This document shows, in pieces, positions 7,645 to 16,194 of a stretch of 21,900 nt of DNA. The notes below the pieces were generated by a model. It was not told the origin of the DNA. It saw nothing but the letters and a program-made list of their open reading frames with translations, and searched no databases. Origin of the DNA: an uncultured Bacteroidales bacterium (GTDB lineage: Bacteria > Bacteroidota > Bacteroidia > Bacteroidales > UBA932); NCBI GenBank assembly GCA_900546395.1, contig URDD01000044.1, forward strand, positions 1 to 21,900. The letters run 5' to 3'. A program made the position numbers and the translations under genes. Numbering within the stretch: position 1 is the stretch's first letter; the number at the start of each line of letters is the position of its first letter.

Positions 7645-10600
7645 AGCGAGAAAAATTTTAATGAAGATGATAAAACAGCATCAATTATATCTTGATTTTT
7701 TATGGTTTCTATAGGAAATCCGAAGCATATTGTTTTATAAGTTCCCGGAGAGTAGGAAATTCCTGCGGAAATTCCGCTGTCTGCATATTTAAATAAAGAG
7801 GTTGCCTTGCGGCTTGCAGGGGCAATTCCGTCAGGTGTTTCCACACTGTAACAGACTTCATTTACAGTATTGTAAAAATTAAATCCGCGTTCTGTCTCCT
7901 GGCATTTGAATACGTCATTGCTTGCAGGAACGGGAACTACTTCCGCACTTTGGCTTGCATAGTTGGTGACCCATTTATATCCGAGAACTTTTCTGGCAAA
8001 GTCAATGGAAGCGGCTCTGAATGTGCTGTCGCATTCGACAGGAAATACTTTATCCCAAATATCTGTACCTATATCCGCTCCGGAAACCAGTATATTCCCT
8101 CCTTCGGAAGCGAAAGCGGAAAGTGTATTTTGCATCTCCTGTGTAAAAACTCTGAATTTGTCCGGGACTGCTCCTCTTCCTTTCTTTGTAGTCACTTGTT
8201 TCCCGCAAATGATATCCGCACTCCAGGCCTCTTTTCTCAGTGTAGAATCAGTTGTAAACGCTTTTGCACTTGCTGAAAAGAAAGGGTATCCTGCTTTCAT
8301 TACGGCTTTGCCGTGAATATAAGGATAATCAAATGTGTTTCCTGCGGCTTGTTTTCCTGCATATCCTGTATAAGAAGCTCCGAACCCGGGATTTTCATCA
8401 GAAATATATGGCATATCCCGTCTGGTCTGGTACATTTCACCGATAAAGGACATGTCTTTTATATAAGGAACGCCGCTGTCCAGTCTGTTGTCAAACCCGG
8501 CATACTGCGGTGTATCAAACCATGCAGGACTTGATACTCTGTCGAAGTTATTCACTATAAGGACGGCTCTGTCAGACACCCTCTCTCTGCTTCGGCATCC
8601 GTCCCTGCCGTAATCTTCAGGTATTCCGACACTGAGAATTTCGCTTGGAAAACTTGTTCCTCCTGCATTTCTGGCCACTATCTTGAAACTGTATATATGA
8701 CCTGGATTTATGTCAATTTCAGTTCCGATATATCCGTCTGTATATTGTATGTTTGGGATTTCTACACCATTGTCAAAACTTCCTCCATCTATTCTCGTAT
8801 ATAGTACATAGCTTTCTGCGACCGCCGTCGGCTCCAGTGTGTCGCGAGTATTTTTCCAGCTTAGTACGCTCTTGTATTTACCGTTCACATTGCGTATGCC
8901 TGCAGAGAATGAGTTTACTGGAAGAGGCTGTACTTTGTACTCGCAACTGTATCTGTTGCTTAAATATTTAAGTATTCCCTTATATATTGCGCGGCTGACA
9001 GTAAAACGGAATTCTGGATCCAGCCCGTGTTTCATGTCTGCGAAATTCTGGTGTGAAAGCATTTCGAGCAGCATGGTAGGGACTCCTGTCGTGCGTGATT
9101 CGCTGTATGATCTGTCCCAAATATGTCTGCGACTCCAAAGTGGGTCAAATCCGGCTCTTACATCGCGCACGACCTGGCTTTGTATAAGGTCTGTCAGCTC
9201 TCGTCCGGTCATCCTGTCACTACCGTCTGCGAATCTGCTGCTTTTATCACACAGTAGCGTATATATTCCCAAAGTGCCGATGATAGAGTCGTTACTGCTG
9301 AAGCCTGCATCTGAGTGAAAGGCAAAAGCCAGATCAATAGGAATATTGCGGCCTTTCTCTTTCGGGTTGAACCTTGAGCCTCCGCTTAATTCTTTCACCC
9401 ATTTGCCTCTGGACATGAAGTCATCCCTGTAGTCGTTCATCTGGTCATTCTGACTAAAGACTTCGGTGTCGCATCCGGACCACTGCATCCAGTATCGGGC
9501 ACCTTCGGCATATCTTGGCAGTCCTGATGTCTCAGCGGAGAAAGAGTCATTCGCAGCCGGTTTCCTGGCTATGTTTCCCATTCCTCCGCCTACTTTTACC
9601 GCGTCTGCAGTCACCACACTGCCGCTTTTGTGTTTCCTGCCTGATGGCGTGACATTGTCAAGATAAATGTTTCCTGATGTCCCTTTGTCAAATTCAAAAG
9701 TGCCGAGGTATATCCATGTGCCTCCGCCCATTTTCTGGTTTACGAAGAAGTGGCTCTCTCCGCCCATATGCCGGACAGTATAATGTGCGGACTCAGTGCT
9801 TTGAGGAAGAGATTTATATGATACATAGACAGCGTATTCTCCTCTGCGAGGTATATCCGGTGTCCAAGTGGCCGAGCATACTTTTCCTGAATTTTGTGTT
9901 GACTCTATACATTCTGTCATCCGGGTAGTTCCATTCTTGAAAGGATTCTGTAAGGAGTCATATATTGGCATTATGTCTGCAAATCCTTCTCCGGCATTTT
10001 CCCACTTGCCGGTTTCGGAATATTTTCCAAATCTGCGCAAGTCTGGATATATGTCATAATCTGCATTGAAATGGGTATCGTTGTCTGTTATTATTTCCGC
10101 CTTTTGTGAGTCTCTCTCTCTGGGCAAAATAACGTTTGCTCCTGCGTTCTCGAGCATAGGAACAAGGTAGGGCAGGACAAAACCCAGAGTAAACATATCT
10201 TCAACAGTCTGGAAAAGACATGGCCGCTGCCATCTCCAGACACCGTTGTTCTGGTCATAGAATTTGCCGTGGCTCTGCCACACCGCAATATGCCGGCCGC
10301 TGAGGCCATCCGGAAAACTTCCCGCAGATTGGCGTTCTACAAGAGGAAAAGTGTCATATCTCCTGTCTTTGATTTTGTATGGAGTATTATCCGGACTTCC
10401 GGAAAAACCGAGTTCAGGTGTTATCAGCTTTTCCATTTTCGTCCTTTCGCAGTAGATTCCTCCAAGACGGTAATTGACATACCCATCAGGGAAAAGCTCT
10501 TTTAATGTGCTTTTGAACCATTGGTAAGATTCATATTTCCAGGGCAAGTCTCCAAGGCTGCGTGTAAAATAGAAGTCGATATATGTGCCGCGTTTCATTA

Positions 10601-10763
10601 CGGCTTTCATTTTCAGTTCTCCTTTTACGGAAGTTTTTTCCTGAATCAGCACGCTGAGTGAGTCGCAGACGGGCTTGAAGTCTTTGACTATCTTGCTTTG
10701 GGAAAATGCCGGCAAGACAAGCAGTGTGAAAAATATAAGACTTATTGATTTTCTTATAGCCAT
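7641..10763 (-). CDS. Secreted amidase_3-like protein with golvesin-like insertion and FN3 domain
   Basis: Exported protein of 1040 aa counted from the ATG at 10763. An upstream in-frame ATG at 10835 would run into the vanZ gene and precede the signal peptide, so I reject it. Signal peptide about 1-21. A zinc N-acetylmuramoyl-L-alanine amidase (Amidase_3) core can be traced in two halves: His165 (QSHG) and Glu188 (TVEDMF), then His483 (AFHSDAG) and Glu567 (LLEMLSH). A golvesin-type beta-sandwich (about 275-395, ending TADAVKVGGG) sits between them. A fibronectin III-like domain covers about 612-715. The C-terminal 300 residues include GGNILVSGADIG, resembling a class I glutamine-amidotransferase-like fold. 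Similar proteins are often labelled xanthan lyase, which the sequence does not support. Probably acts on peptidoglycan or a related glycopeptide in the envelope; the substrate is unproven. Confidence 0.82.
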   Translation of the reverse strand: MAIRKSISLIFFTLLVLPAFSQSKIVKDFKPVCDSLSVLIQEKTSVKGELKMKAVMKRGTYIDFYFTRSLGDLPWKYESYQWFKSTLKELFPDGYVNYRLGGIYCERTKMEKLITPELGFSGSPDNTPYKIKDRRYDTFPLVERQSAGSFPDGLSGRHIAVWQSHGKFYDQNNGVWRWQRPCLFQTVEDMFTLGFVLPYLVPMLENAGANVILPRERDSQKAEIITDNDTHFNADYDIYPDLRRFGKYSETGKWENAGEGFADIMPIYDSLQNPFKNGTTRMTECIESTQNSGKVCSATWTPDIPRRGEYAVYVSYKSLPQSTESAHYTVRHMGGESHFFVNQKMGGGTWIYLGTFEFDKGTSGNIYLDNVTPSGRKHKSGSVVTADAVKVGGGMGNIARKPAANDSFSAETSGLPRYAEGARYWMQWSGCDTEVFSQNDQMNDYRDDFMSRGKWVKELSGGSRFNPKEKGRNIPIDLAFAFHSDAGFSSNDSIIGTLGIYTLLCDKSSRFADGSDRMTGRELTDLIQSQVVRDVRAGFDPLWSRRHIWDRSYSESRTTGVPTMLLEMLSHQNFADMKHGLDPEFRFTVSRAIYKGILKYLSNRYSCEYKVQPLPVNSFSAGIRNVNGKYKSVLSWKNTRDTLEPTAVAESYVLYTRIDGGSFDNGVEIPNIQYTDGYIGTEIDINPGHIYSFKIVARNAGGTSFPSEILSVGIPEDYGRDGCRSRERVSDRAVLIVNNFDRVSSPAWFDTPQYAGFDNRLDSGVPYIKDMSFIGEMYQTRRDMPYISDENPGFGASYTGYAGKQAAGNTFDYPYIHGKAVMKAGYPFFSASAKAFTTDSTLRKEAWSADIICGKQVTTKKGRGAVPDKFRVFTQEMQNTLSAFASEGGNILVSGADIGTDIWDKVFPVECDSTFRAASIDFARKVLGYKWVTNYASQSAEVVPVPASNDVFKCQETERGFNFYNTVNEVCYSVETPDGIAPASRKATSLFKYADSGISAGISYSPGTYKTICFGFPIETIKNQDIIDAVLSSSLKFFSL

Positions 10764-10800
10764 TTTCAAAAAAATTAAAAGAATCAGTGTCTGGACGATT

Positions 10801-11208
10801 TTATTCCTTGCGTTTCCTGCACAGATTCCAGGCAATTACAGTAAGTATGGCTCCTGATGCTACCCCCAGACTGTCTGCCCTGAAGTCATTTATATCACAG
10901 CTTCTGTAGCCTGTCTCTGCTTGTAGAAGCTCAATTACGCCACCTGCCAGAACTCCGGCAACTATAGTCAATGTTATGAATGCAAGGAATTTTTTCGGTT
11001 TCCATTCAGTTTTTCCCCATACCATTGTCATCAATATGGGGAAAGGGAAAAACATTATGAAATGTACGATTTTGTCTGTAGGTATCCCGAACCATTCAGA
11101 CCTTACTTCAGGAACAGAACTGAAATCCAGAAGGCATAGCAACAGTATTGATGTCAGATATGCAAGGAAAATAATCCAACTTAGTATGTATCTGAATTTA
11201 TTCTTCAT
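10801..11208 (-). CDS. VanZ-family integral membrane protein
   Basis: Protein of 135 aa from the ATG at 11208, chosen because MKNKFRYILSW gives a normal first membrane segment; the ATG at 11244 adds an unlikely polar extension. Four hydrophobic segments are visible at about 8-27, 46-64, 74-94 and 112-129. The VanZ-like polar signature is present: DKIVHF (residues 45-50), an IELLQ block (92-96) and RSCDINDFRADSLG (102-115). VanZ homologues are widespread; one is linked to low-level teicoplanin resistance, but most have no known job. The gene lies 37 bp upstream of the amidase-like gene, so both may concern the envelope. Confidence 0.85.
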   Translation of the reverse strand: MKNKFRYILSWIIFLAYLTSILLLCLLDFSSVPEVRSEWFGIPTDKIVHFIMFFPFPILMTMVWGKTEWKPKKFLAFITLTIVAGVLAGGVIELLQAETGYRSCDINDFRADSLGVASGAILTVIAWNLCRKRKE

Positions 11209-11262
11209 TTTATTTCCAGTTTCGCTTGATGTGTTTCCGCGCAATCAGGGTTAATATAGAGT

Positions 11263-12405
11263 TTATTTCATGTATTCGTAAACGGTACGCATCATTTCTT
11301 CATACTGCTCCTCCATACTTTGCAGAAGTTTGTACTGTGCTTTTGTCCTTACAAGGTTATGCTCAGCATATGCGGTCTTGTAGTATTTGTCACCGTCTAT
11401 ATAGTCCATCAGGAAGCGCAGAACCTGTTCATATGTTATATATTTTGCAGAGAAGGCAAGCCAGTATGCTTCAGCCTTGGTCATGTGTTCTTTCATCATT
11501 GAGAGGTATCCTGCAGTATAAGCCTTGAACATCTCCATTGACATTGATACTTTTGACAAATCTCTGTCATCTTCGGCTCCTGTGTTGGTATAGGACCTTA
11601 TTGCATCGCCGAAATCATTCAGGCATGTGCTGTTCATGCAGGTATCAAGGTCTATTACACAAAGCATATCACCTTTCTTGTCGAACAGGATGTTGCTGAT
11701 TTTCGTGTCATTGTGGGTTACTCGTTCTGGAAGAGTGCCATTTTCAACCATAGACCAGAATGCCAGCATTTCTTCACGTCTGCTTTCTATCCAGCTTATT
11801 TCTTCTGCCACTGATGCTTTTCTTCCTGCAGCATCGCGGGCCAGTGATTCATCCCACTGTGAGAATCTCCAGCGTATATTATGAAAACCTTTTATGGTTT
11901 CATTGAGTTTTGTGTCAAAATCAGCAAGCATGGCCTGGAATTTTCCTATGCCGACACCTCCTTTTTCAGCCAGAAGGGGAGTGTCGGCTTTTTCATAACT
12001 CATTGATTCTTCTATGAAAAGGGACATTGTCCAGAAGTTTCCGTTTGCATCTTTCAGGTATAGATCCGGGGTTGTCAGACTTTTTTCTGAATCACTTATG
12101 CTTTCCGGCCTTCTTTTGATTACTGTCATAGCCTCCCGCATAGGGTCACCGCCGTTTTCTGCAATTTTCTTTTTCAAATGCTCTGTTACAGCCAGAATAT
12201 TCTGCATCATTCCCGGAACATCAGGAAAGACAGTGTGGTTTTTCCTTTGCAGGATGTATCTCGGACCTCCGTTTGCAGAACATGCAATATAAGTGTCGTT
12301 TATAAATCCGGGTCCGATGGCTTTGATTTCAGTTATCTCACCTTCGGTAAGGAATGCCGAAGATATTCCAATAAGTTCTTTTTCTGTATAGGTCGTCATA
12401 TGCAC
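11263..12405 (-). CDS. Aminoglycoside phosphotransferase-fold kinase, NahK-like
   Basis: Cytoplasmic kinase of 380 aa with an APH fold. The catalytic loop reads HNDTKISNILFD (residues 231-242, catalytic Asp233, metal-binding Asn238) and the metal-binding loop reads VIDLDT (250-255). HNDTKxxN with IDLDT is the form seen in N-acetylhexosamine 1-kinases (NahK) rather than in antibiotic-resistance enzymes (usually HGDxxxxN), so a sugar substrate such as GalNAc or GlcNAc is more likely than aminoglycosides. A second in-frame ATG two codons in (12399) could equally be the start. It follows the CBM9-like gene by 45 bp and precedes vanZ by 54 bp. Sugar identity is inference. Confidence 0.83.
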   Translation of the reverse strand: MHMTTYTEKELIGISSAFLTEGEITEIKAIGPGFINDTYIACSANGGPRYILQRKNHTVFPDVPGMMQNILAVTEHLKKKIAENGGDPMREAMTVIKRRPESISDSEKSLTTPDLYLKDANGNFWTMSLFIEESMSYEKADTPLLAEKGGVGIGKFQAMLADFDTKLNETIKGFHNIRWRFSQWDESLARDAAGRKASVAEEISWIESRREEMLAFWSMVENGTLPERVTHNDTKISNILFDKKGDMLCVIDLDTCMNSTCLNDFGDAIRSYTNTGAEDDRDLSKVSMSMEMFKAYTAGYLSMMKEHMTKAEAYWLAFSAKYITYEQVLRFLMDYIDGDKYYKTAYAEHNLVRTKAQYKLLQSMEEQYEEMMRTVYEYMK

Positions 12406-12450
12406 TTGCTGGCTTTTGTTTCTGGATTAATATGGATTCCGGCTTAAATA

Positions 12451-13110
12451 TTATTCTGAAGCTGGAAGAAAATCAAGAAGTCCGAAAAAGTCCGGGCGGT
12501 GAAAATCAGGGGAAGGTACATCTACTCTGTTCCAGCTAAGGAAATGAGGATGGGCTGTTTTGTCTCCGCATTTGAAGAAGTTGGCTCTGACAGTGGCAGG
12601 AAGCTTTTCCGGATTGATTCCTATTATGTCGAAAGGAATGCACATTGCAATGCTCCATCCGAAAATCTTGCCTTCAAGGTTTCTGGATTTGTGGGCAAGT
12701 GTGGAATGTCTTATTACTTTTTTCAGTACTTCCGGCGGAAAGTGGGTACATTCGGTCCTGCTTTTCCTCTTGGCTCCCAGTAAAGTGCCTATACAGTTCA
12801 TTTCAAAGTTATAGTATGTTCCGTCTGACGGGTCTGAAATGAAAAACTCGCAGCAACTGTCCTCCCAAACTGGTCCGTTGTCCTCTAACGCCAGGGCTCT
12901 TAAATCAAGCCCTCTGACGTGGTATAGTACGGCAATGTGAGTTTTACTTCTTGCTACTGAAAATGCAGTGTCCGGACTGTAGGGAAAATCCTTTTCCCAG
13001 CATACTTCTCCAATGAAGGACTTCGCCCCGCCTGTTTCCATGGCCATGTCGAGTTCTTCGTATGTCATCTTTTCCAAATCCGGAATAAACGGTATATTCA
13101 ATGTTTTCAT
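12451..13110 (-). CDS. Carbohydrate-binding family 9-like protein
   Basis: Protein of 219 aa from the ATG at 13110. The frame stays open upstream into the ABC transporter gene, but MKTLNIPFIPD is the sensible start because it lies 46 bp after that gene's stop and the extension is low-quality sequence. The core motifs VWEDSCCEFFISD (81-93) and YYNFEMNCIGTLLG (99-112) fit the CBM9-like beta-sandwich proteins common in Bacteroidetes. There is no signal peptide and no catalytic module, so it may be cytoplasmic, or exported by a route I cannot see. Function is unknown beyond possible sugar binding. It is sandwiched between an exporter and a sugar kinase. Confidence 0.8.
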   Translation of the reverse strand: MKTLNIPFIPDLEKMTYEELDMAMETGGAKSFIGEVCWEKDFPYSPDTAFSVARSKTHIAVLYHVRGLDLRALALEDNGPVWEDSCCEFFISDPSDGTYYNFEMNCIGTLLGAKRKSRTECTHFPPEVLKKVIRHSTLAHKSRNLEGKIFGWSIAMCIPFDIIGINPEKLPATVRANFFKCGDKTAHPHFLSWNRVDVPSPDFHRPDFFGLLDFLPASE

Positions 13111-13156
13111 TGTCTGAAGCTGGTTTAAAGTATTTTGAAAATCCAATTTGTCAGAT

Positions 13157-14989
13157 TTAGAGGGCCTGCATGTCATTGAGTTTCTTATAGTAGCCGTCAA
13201 GGGCAATAAGTTCTGCGTGTTTTCCTCTTTCGACGATTTCGCCTTCATGTAGGACACAGATTTCATCTGCATTCTTGATTGTCGAGAGCCTGTGTGCAAT
13301 AGCTACTGTTGTACGGGAGGTAGTAAGTCTGTCCAAGGCTTCCTGAACAAGTCGTTCTGATTCTGTATCAAGAGCTGAGGTAGCTTCGTCAAGAATAAGT
13401 ATTGGGGGATTCTTCAATATCGCCCTAGCTATGCTTATCCTCTGTCTCTGCCCTCCTGAAAGTTTTCCACCTCTGTCGCCGATGTTGGTTTCGTATCCTT
13501 CTTCTTTCTCCATTATGAAGTCATGGGCATTGGCTACCTTTGCCGCTTCTTTGACTTGTTCAATAGTAGCACCTTCGACACCGAATGAGATGTTGTTGAA
13601 AATAGTATCGTTGAACAGGATAGCTTCCTGGTTTACATTTCCTATCAGGCTTCTCAGGTCCTTGATTCTGAAATTCTTGATATTTTTTCCGTCCAAAAGT
13701 ATTTCACCAGAAGTTACATCATGGTATCTTGGAATCAGGTCTACCAATGTGGATTTTCCTGATCCTGACTGACCTACAAGTGCCACCGTTTTTCCTTTTG
13801 GAATCGTAAGGTCAATATGTTTGAGGATTTCTTTTCCCGGCTCATATGAGAAACATACGTTTCGGAATTCTATCTTGTCATTGAATGATGTCAGTATATC
13901 TGGATTTTCCGGTTCTTTAATATTGTTGACAGCTTTAAGTATCTTATCGACACGTTCCATAGAGGCAAGTCCTTTAGGTATGTTATATCCAGCTCTTGCA
14001 AATTCCTTCAGCGGATTCAGTACACTATAAAGAATGACCATATAAAATATGAACGTAGGAGCATCTATAGGTGCGGAATCAGAGAGTATCAGGGAGCCTC
14101 CGAACCAAAGTACTATCATAATCATCACTGTACCCAGAAATTCGCTGAGAGGGTGGGCGAGTGATTGTCGCATAGCTACTTTGCTGCTCGCTTTCCTGAG
14201 TTCATTGCTGACTTGTATAAATCTATCCGTCATTCGGTCTTCTGCTATAAATGCCTTGATAATGCGAAGACCTCCAAGAGTTTCGTCCAGCTGTGACATT
14301 GTGTCGCTCCATTTGCCCTGAGCCTCAAGAGACTGTCTTTTCAGTTTCTTGCCTACAGCACTCATTCCCCAGGCCATCAGAGGGACGACCAGTAGAGTAA
14401 ACAGGGTGAGCTGCCAACTGGTGATTATTAGTGTACTGAAATAGAATACGATAAGTATCGGATTTTTGATAAGCATATCAAGTGAGCTTGTGATTGAGTT
14501 CTCTATTTCGCCCACATCTCCGCTCATCCTGGCTATTATGTCTCCTTTCCTTTCCTGAGAGAAGAATCCCAAAGGAAGAGACATCATTTTCTTATATACC
14601 ATTATCCTGATATCACGGACAACACCAGTACGTAGCGGAATCATAACAGCAGACGATCCGAAGTAGCACGATGTCTTCAGAGCTGTCATTATTCCGAGGA
14701 ACAGTCCGAGAATAAGTAGTGTTACAGATCCTCCGAACCTGTCAATCATAACTGTGACATAGTAGTAGAGGTTGTTTTTCAATGTGTCTGCCATGCCTGC
14801 ACCGCTGTCCCAAGGTATGAATTTATAAACAGTGGTATCCATCTTGAACAGTATTTGCAGGATAGGGATTATAAGGGTAAATGAAAAAATATTGAATACA
14901 GCTGAAAATATATTTAAGACAACAGCTCCTGTCAGATATTTCTTATATGGCGCAACAAAGCGCTTCATCATTTGCCAAAATTCTTTCAT
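13157..14989 (-). CDS. MsbA-like ABC exporter (fused permease and ATPase)
   Basis: Half-transporter of 610 aa that works as a homodimer in the inner membrane. An ABC_membrane domain with six helices covers about 15-340. The nucleotide-binding domain covers about 370-610 and has Walker A GQSGSGKST (406-414), Q-loop near NVNQEA (451-456), signature LSGGQ (510-514), Walker B ILILDE (530-535) and H-loop His566 (AIAHRLS). All key residues are intact. The architecture matches MsbA, which flips lipid A core, but multidrug exporters look the same, so the cargo is open. It has its own promoter-like element at 15023-15030 and probably leads a transcript with the CBM9-like and kinase genes (gaps of about 45 bp). 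Confidence 0.9.
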   Translation of the reverse strand: MKEFWQMMKRFVAPYKKYLTGAVVLNIFSAVFNIFSFTLIIPILQILFKMDTTVYKFIPWDSGAGMADTLKNNLYYYVTVMIDRFGGSVTLLILGLFLGIMTALKTSCYFGSSAVMIPLRTGVVRDIRIMVYKKMMSLPLGFFSQERKGDIIARMSGDVGEIENSITSSLDMLIKNPILIVFYFSTLIITSWQLTLFTLLVVPLMAWGMSAVGKKLKRQSLEAQGKWSDTMSQLDETLGGLRIIKAFIAEDRMTDRFIQVSNELRKASSKVAMRQSLAHPLSEFLGTVMIMIVLWFGGSLILSDSAPIDAPTFIFYMVILYSVLNPLKEFARAGYNIPKGLASMERVDKILKAVNNIKEPENPDILTSFNDKIEFRNVCFSYEPGKEILKHIDLTIPKGKTVALVGQSGSGKSTLVDLIPRYHDVTSGEILLDGKNIKNFRIKDLRSLIGNVNQEAILFNDTIFNNISFGVEGATIEQVKEAAKVANAHDFIMEKEEGYETNIGDRGGKLSGGQRQRISIARAILKNPPILILDEATSALDTESERLVQEALDRLTTSRTTVAIAHRLSTIKNADEICVLHEGEIVERGKHAELIALDGYYKKLNDMQAL

Positions 14990-15022
14990 CGTTTATATAG
15001 CGTCTCTAATTTGTATAAACGG

Positions 15023-15030
15023 CAAATATA
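15023..15030 (-). promoter_or_regulatory. Promoter -7 element of the ABC exporter gene
   Basis: The minus strand reads TATATTTG, a full match to the Bacteroidetes -7 consensus TAnnTTTG, about 33 bp before the ATG at 14989. The expected -33 position holds only a partial match (AAGTG). It lies in a 110-bp gap after the exporter gene at 15100, so it likely starts a new transcript. Confidence 0.6.
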
Positions 15031-15099
15031 ATGTTTTTTGCAATAATAGCACTTGTCAGAGCTCTGGAAAATTACATTATACAGGATTCTTCCATGGAA

Positions 15100-16182
15100 T
15101 CAAAGCCAGAGCATTGCGCTGTATCCGGCAATCAGTGCTACAACGCAGTTGATGACTTTTGCCCACAGAAAACTTAATTTGCTTTCCGCCAGCAGAGGCA
15201 GGGATGAGTGCCCGTCTTGTGAAATTGAGCTGGCAAGAAGCACGGGAAATGGCACAAGACCGCTTGCATAAAGAGTAACGAAAATCATGTGGGGTCCAGA
15301 CTCGGGGATTATACCTACTGCTACTGCCAGAATTATCATTATGGCAGTATTATCGCTGATCCATTCGCTTATATCTATGAACTTGAGCCCGAATTCCATC
15401 AGAGCGAGTACCCCGAAAGTCCATAAAAAAATGGTGGGAAGATGTTTCTTTACAATGTGATTCCAGATATGCTCGTCAACGAAATGGTCAGAGGCAAATA
15501 CTAGTACGCTTAAGACAGTAATGCTGAGTCCTGCAAAAAGATAGTACATCCATTCTTCGCTAAGCAGGTTGATGTTTATTCCGTGATGGCAGTGTGCTTC
15601 GGTACCGTGTTCGTGGCTGAGATTTCCTGTTACCAGAGCGACGATAAATAGCAGTACCCCTGCAAAAAGCAGAATGCGTTTCCATCCGAAATGTCTTATT
15701 TTCTTTTCTGACGGCAATGTGTTGTTGTGTTCGTGTTCATGGATTTCAAATGTGTCTGACTCAAGCCTTTTGTCAGTTGCAGGAATCAATTTGTCTTTTT
15801 TCAGTACTTTCTCTCCCACGACATCAACAAGAATGCCGCTGACAATGGCGATTGCAAATAGCAGCAGGAATATTGGCATGGCTTCATCCGGCATCATTGC
15901 CATTATCATAAATGCTTCGTCTCCGGATGATGCTATCATCATTGCTATGAGAGCTCCGAAACTGATGATTCTATGTGTGTAGAGAGATACTGCTGCAAAC
16001 CCTCCCATGCATCCGGGAATCAGACCTAGAAGTCCGGATACGACTACTTGTCCTATGCGAGTACGTTTAAGACCGGTAAAAATGAGGCCTTTTGATTCTA
16101 TATTAAGGGATTCTATCATCATCATCATTATGACGACGAGGCCCGTTATGAGTATTGAGTTACGGATTATTTCTGTCAGCAT
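15100..16182 (-). CDS. Putative 10-TM heavy-metal exporter (ArsP_2 / putative manganese transporter family)
   Basis: Integral inner-membrane protein of 360 aa. Two related halves are visible: LLGLIPGCMGGFAAVSLYTH with ASSGDEAFMIMAMMP (about 51-98) and AVGIIPESGPHMIFVTLYAS with ASSISQDGHSSLPLLAES (about 288-334). The acidic/Gly/Ser motifs within paired helices probably form the transport path. Between them is a polar, His-rich loop region (HEHEH at 148-152; HEHGTEAHCHH at 190-200) suited to binding transition metals. This fits the ArsP_2 family annotated as manganese or heavy-metal exporters. The gene starts 12 bp after the DUF1573 gene, so they form an operon. Metal identity cannot be read from the sequence. 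Confidence 0.82.
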   Translation of the reverse strand: MLTEIIRNSILITGLVVIMMMMIESLNIESKGLIFTGLKRTRIGQVVVSGLLGLIPGCMGGFAAVSLYTHRIISFGALIAMMIASSGDEAFMIMAMMPDEAMPIFLLLFAIAIVSGILVDVVGEKVLKKDKLIPATDKRLESDTFEIHEHEHNNTLPSEKKIRHFGWKRILLFAGVLLFIVALVTGNLSHEHGTEAHCHHGININLLSEEWMYYLFAGLSITVLSVLVFASDHFVDEHIWNHIVKKHLPTIFLWTFGVLALMEFGLKFIDISEWISDNTAIMIILAVAVGIIPESGPHMIFVTLYASGLVPFPVLLASSISQDGHSSLPLLAESKLSFLWAKVINCVVALIAGYSAMLWL

Positions 16183-16194
16183 GCAATACGTTTA

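Noticed and set aside
10801..11208. Glycopeptide resistance cluster (VanZ)
   Set aside because: No vanA/B, vanH, vanX, vanS or vanR homologue is in the window; isolated VanZ-like proteins are common.
11263..12405. Aminoglycoside resistance gene
   Set aside because: The catalytic loop HNDTK with IDLDT fits sugar kinases of the NahK type better than antibiotic phosphotransferases.
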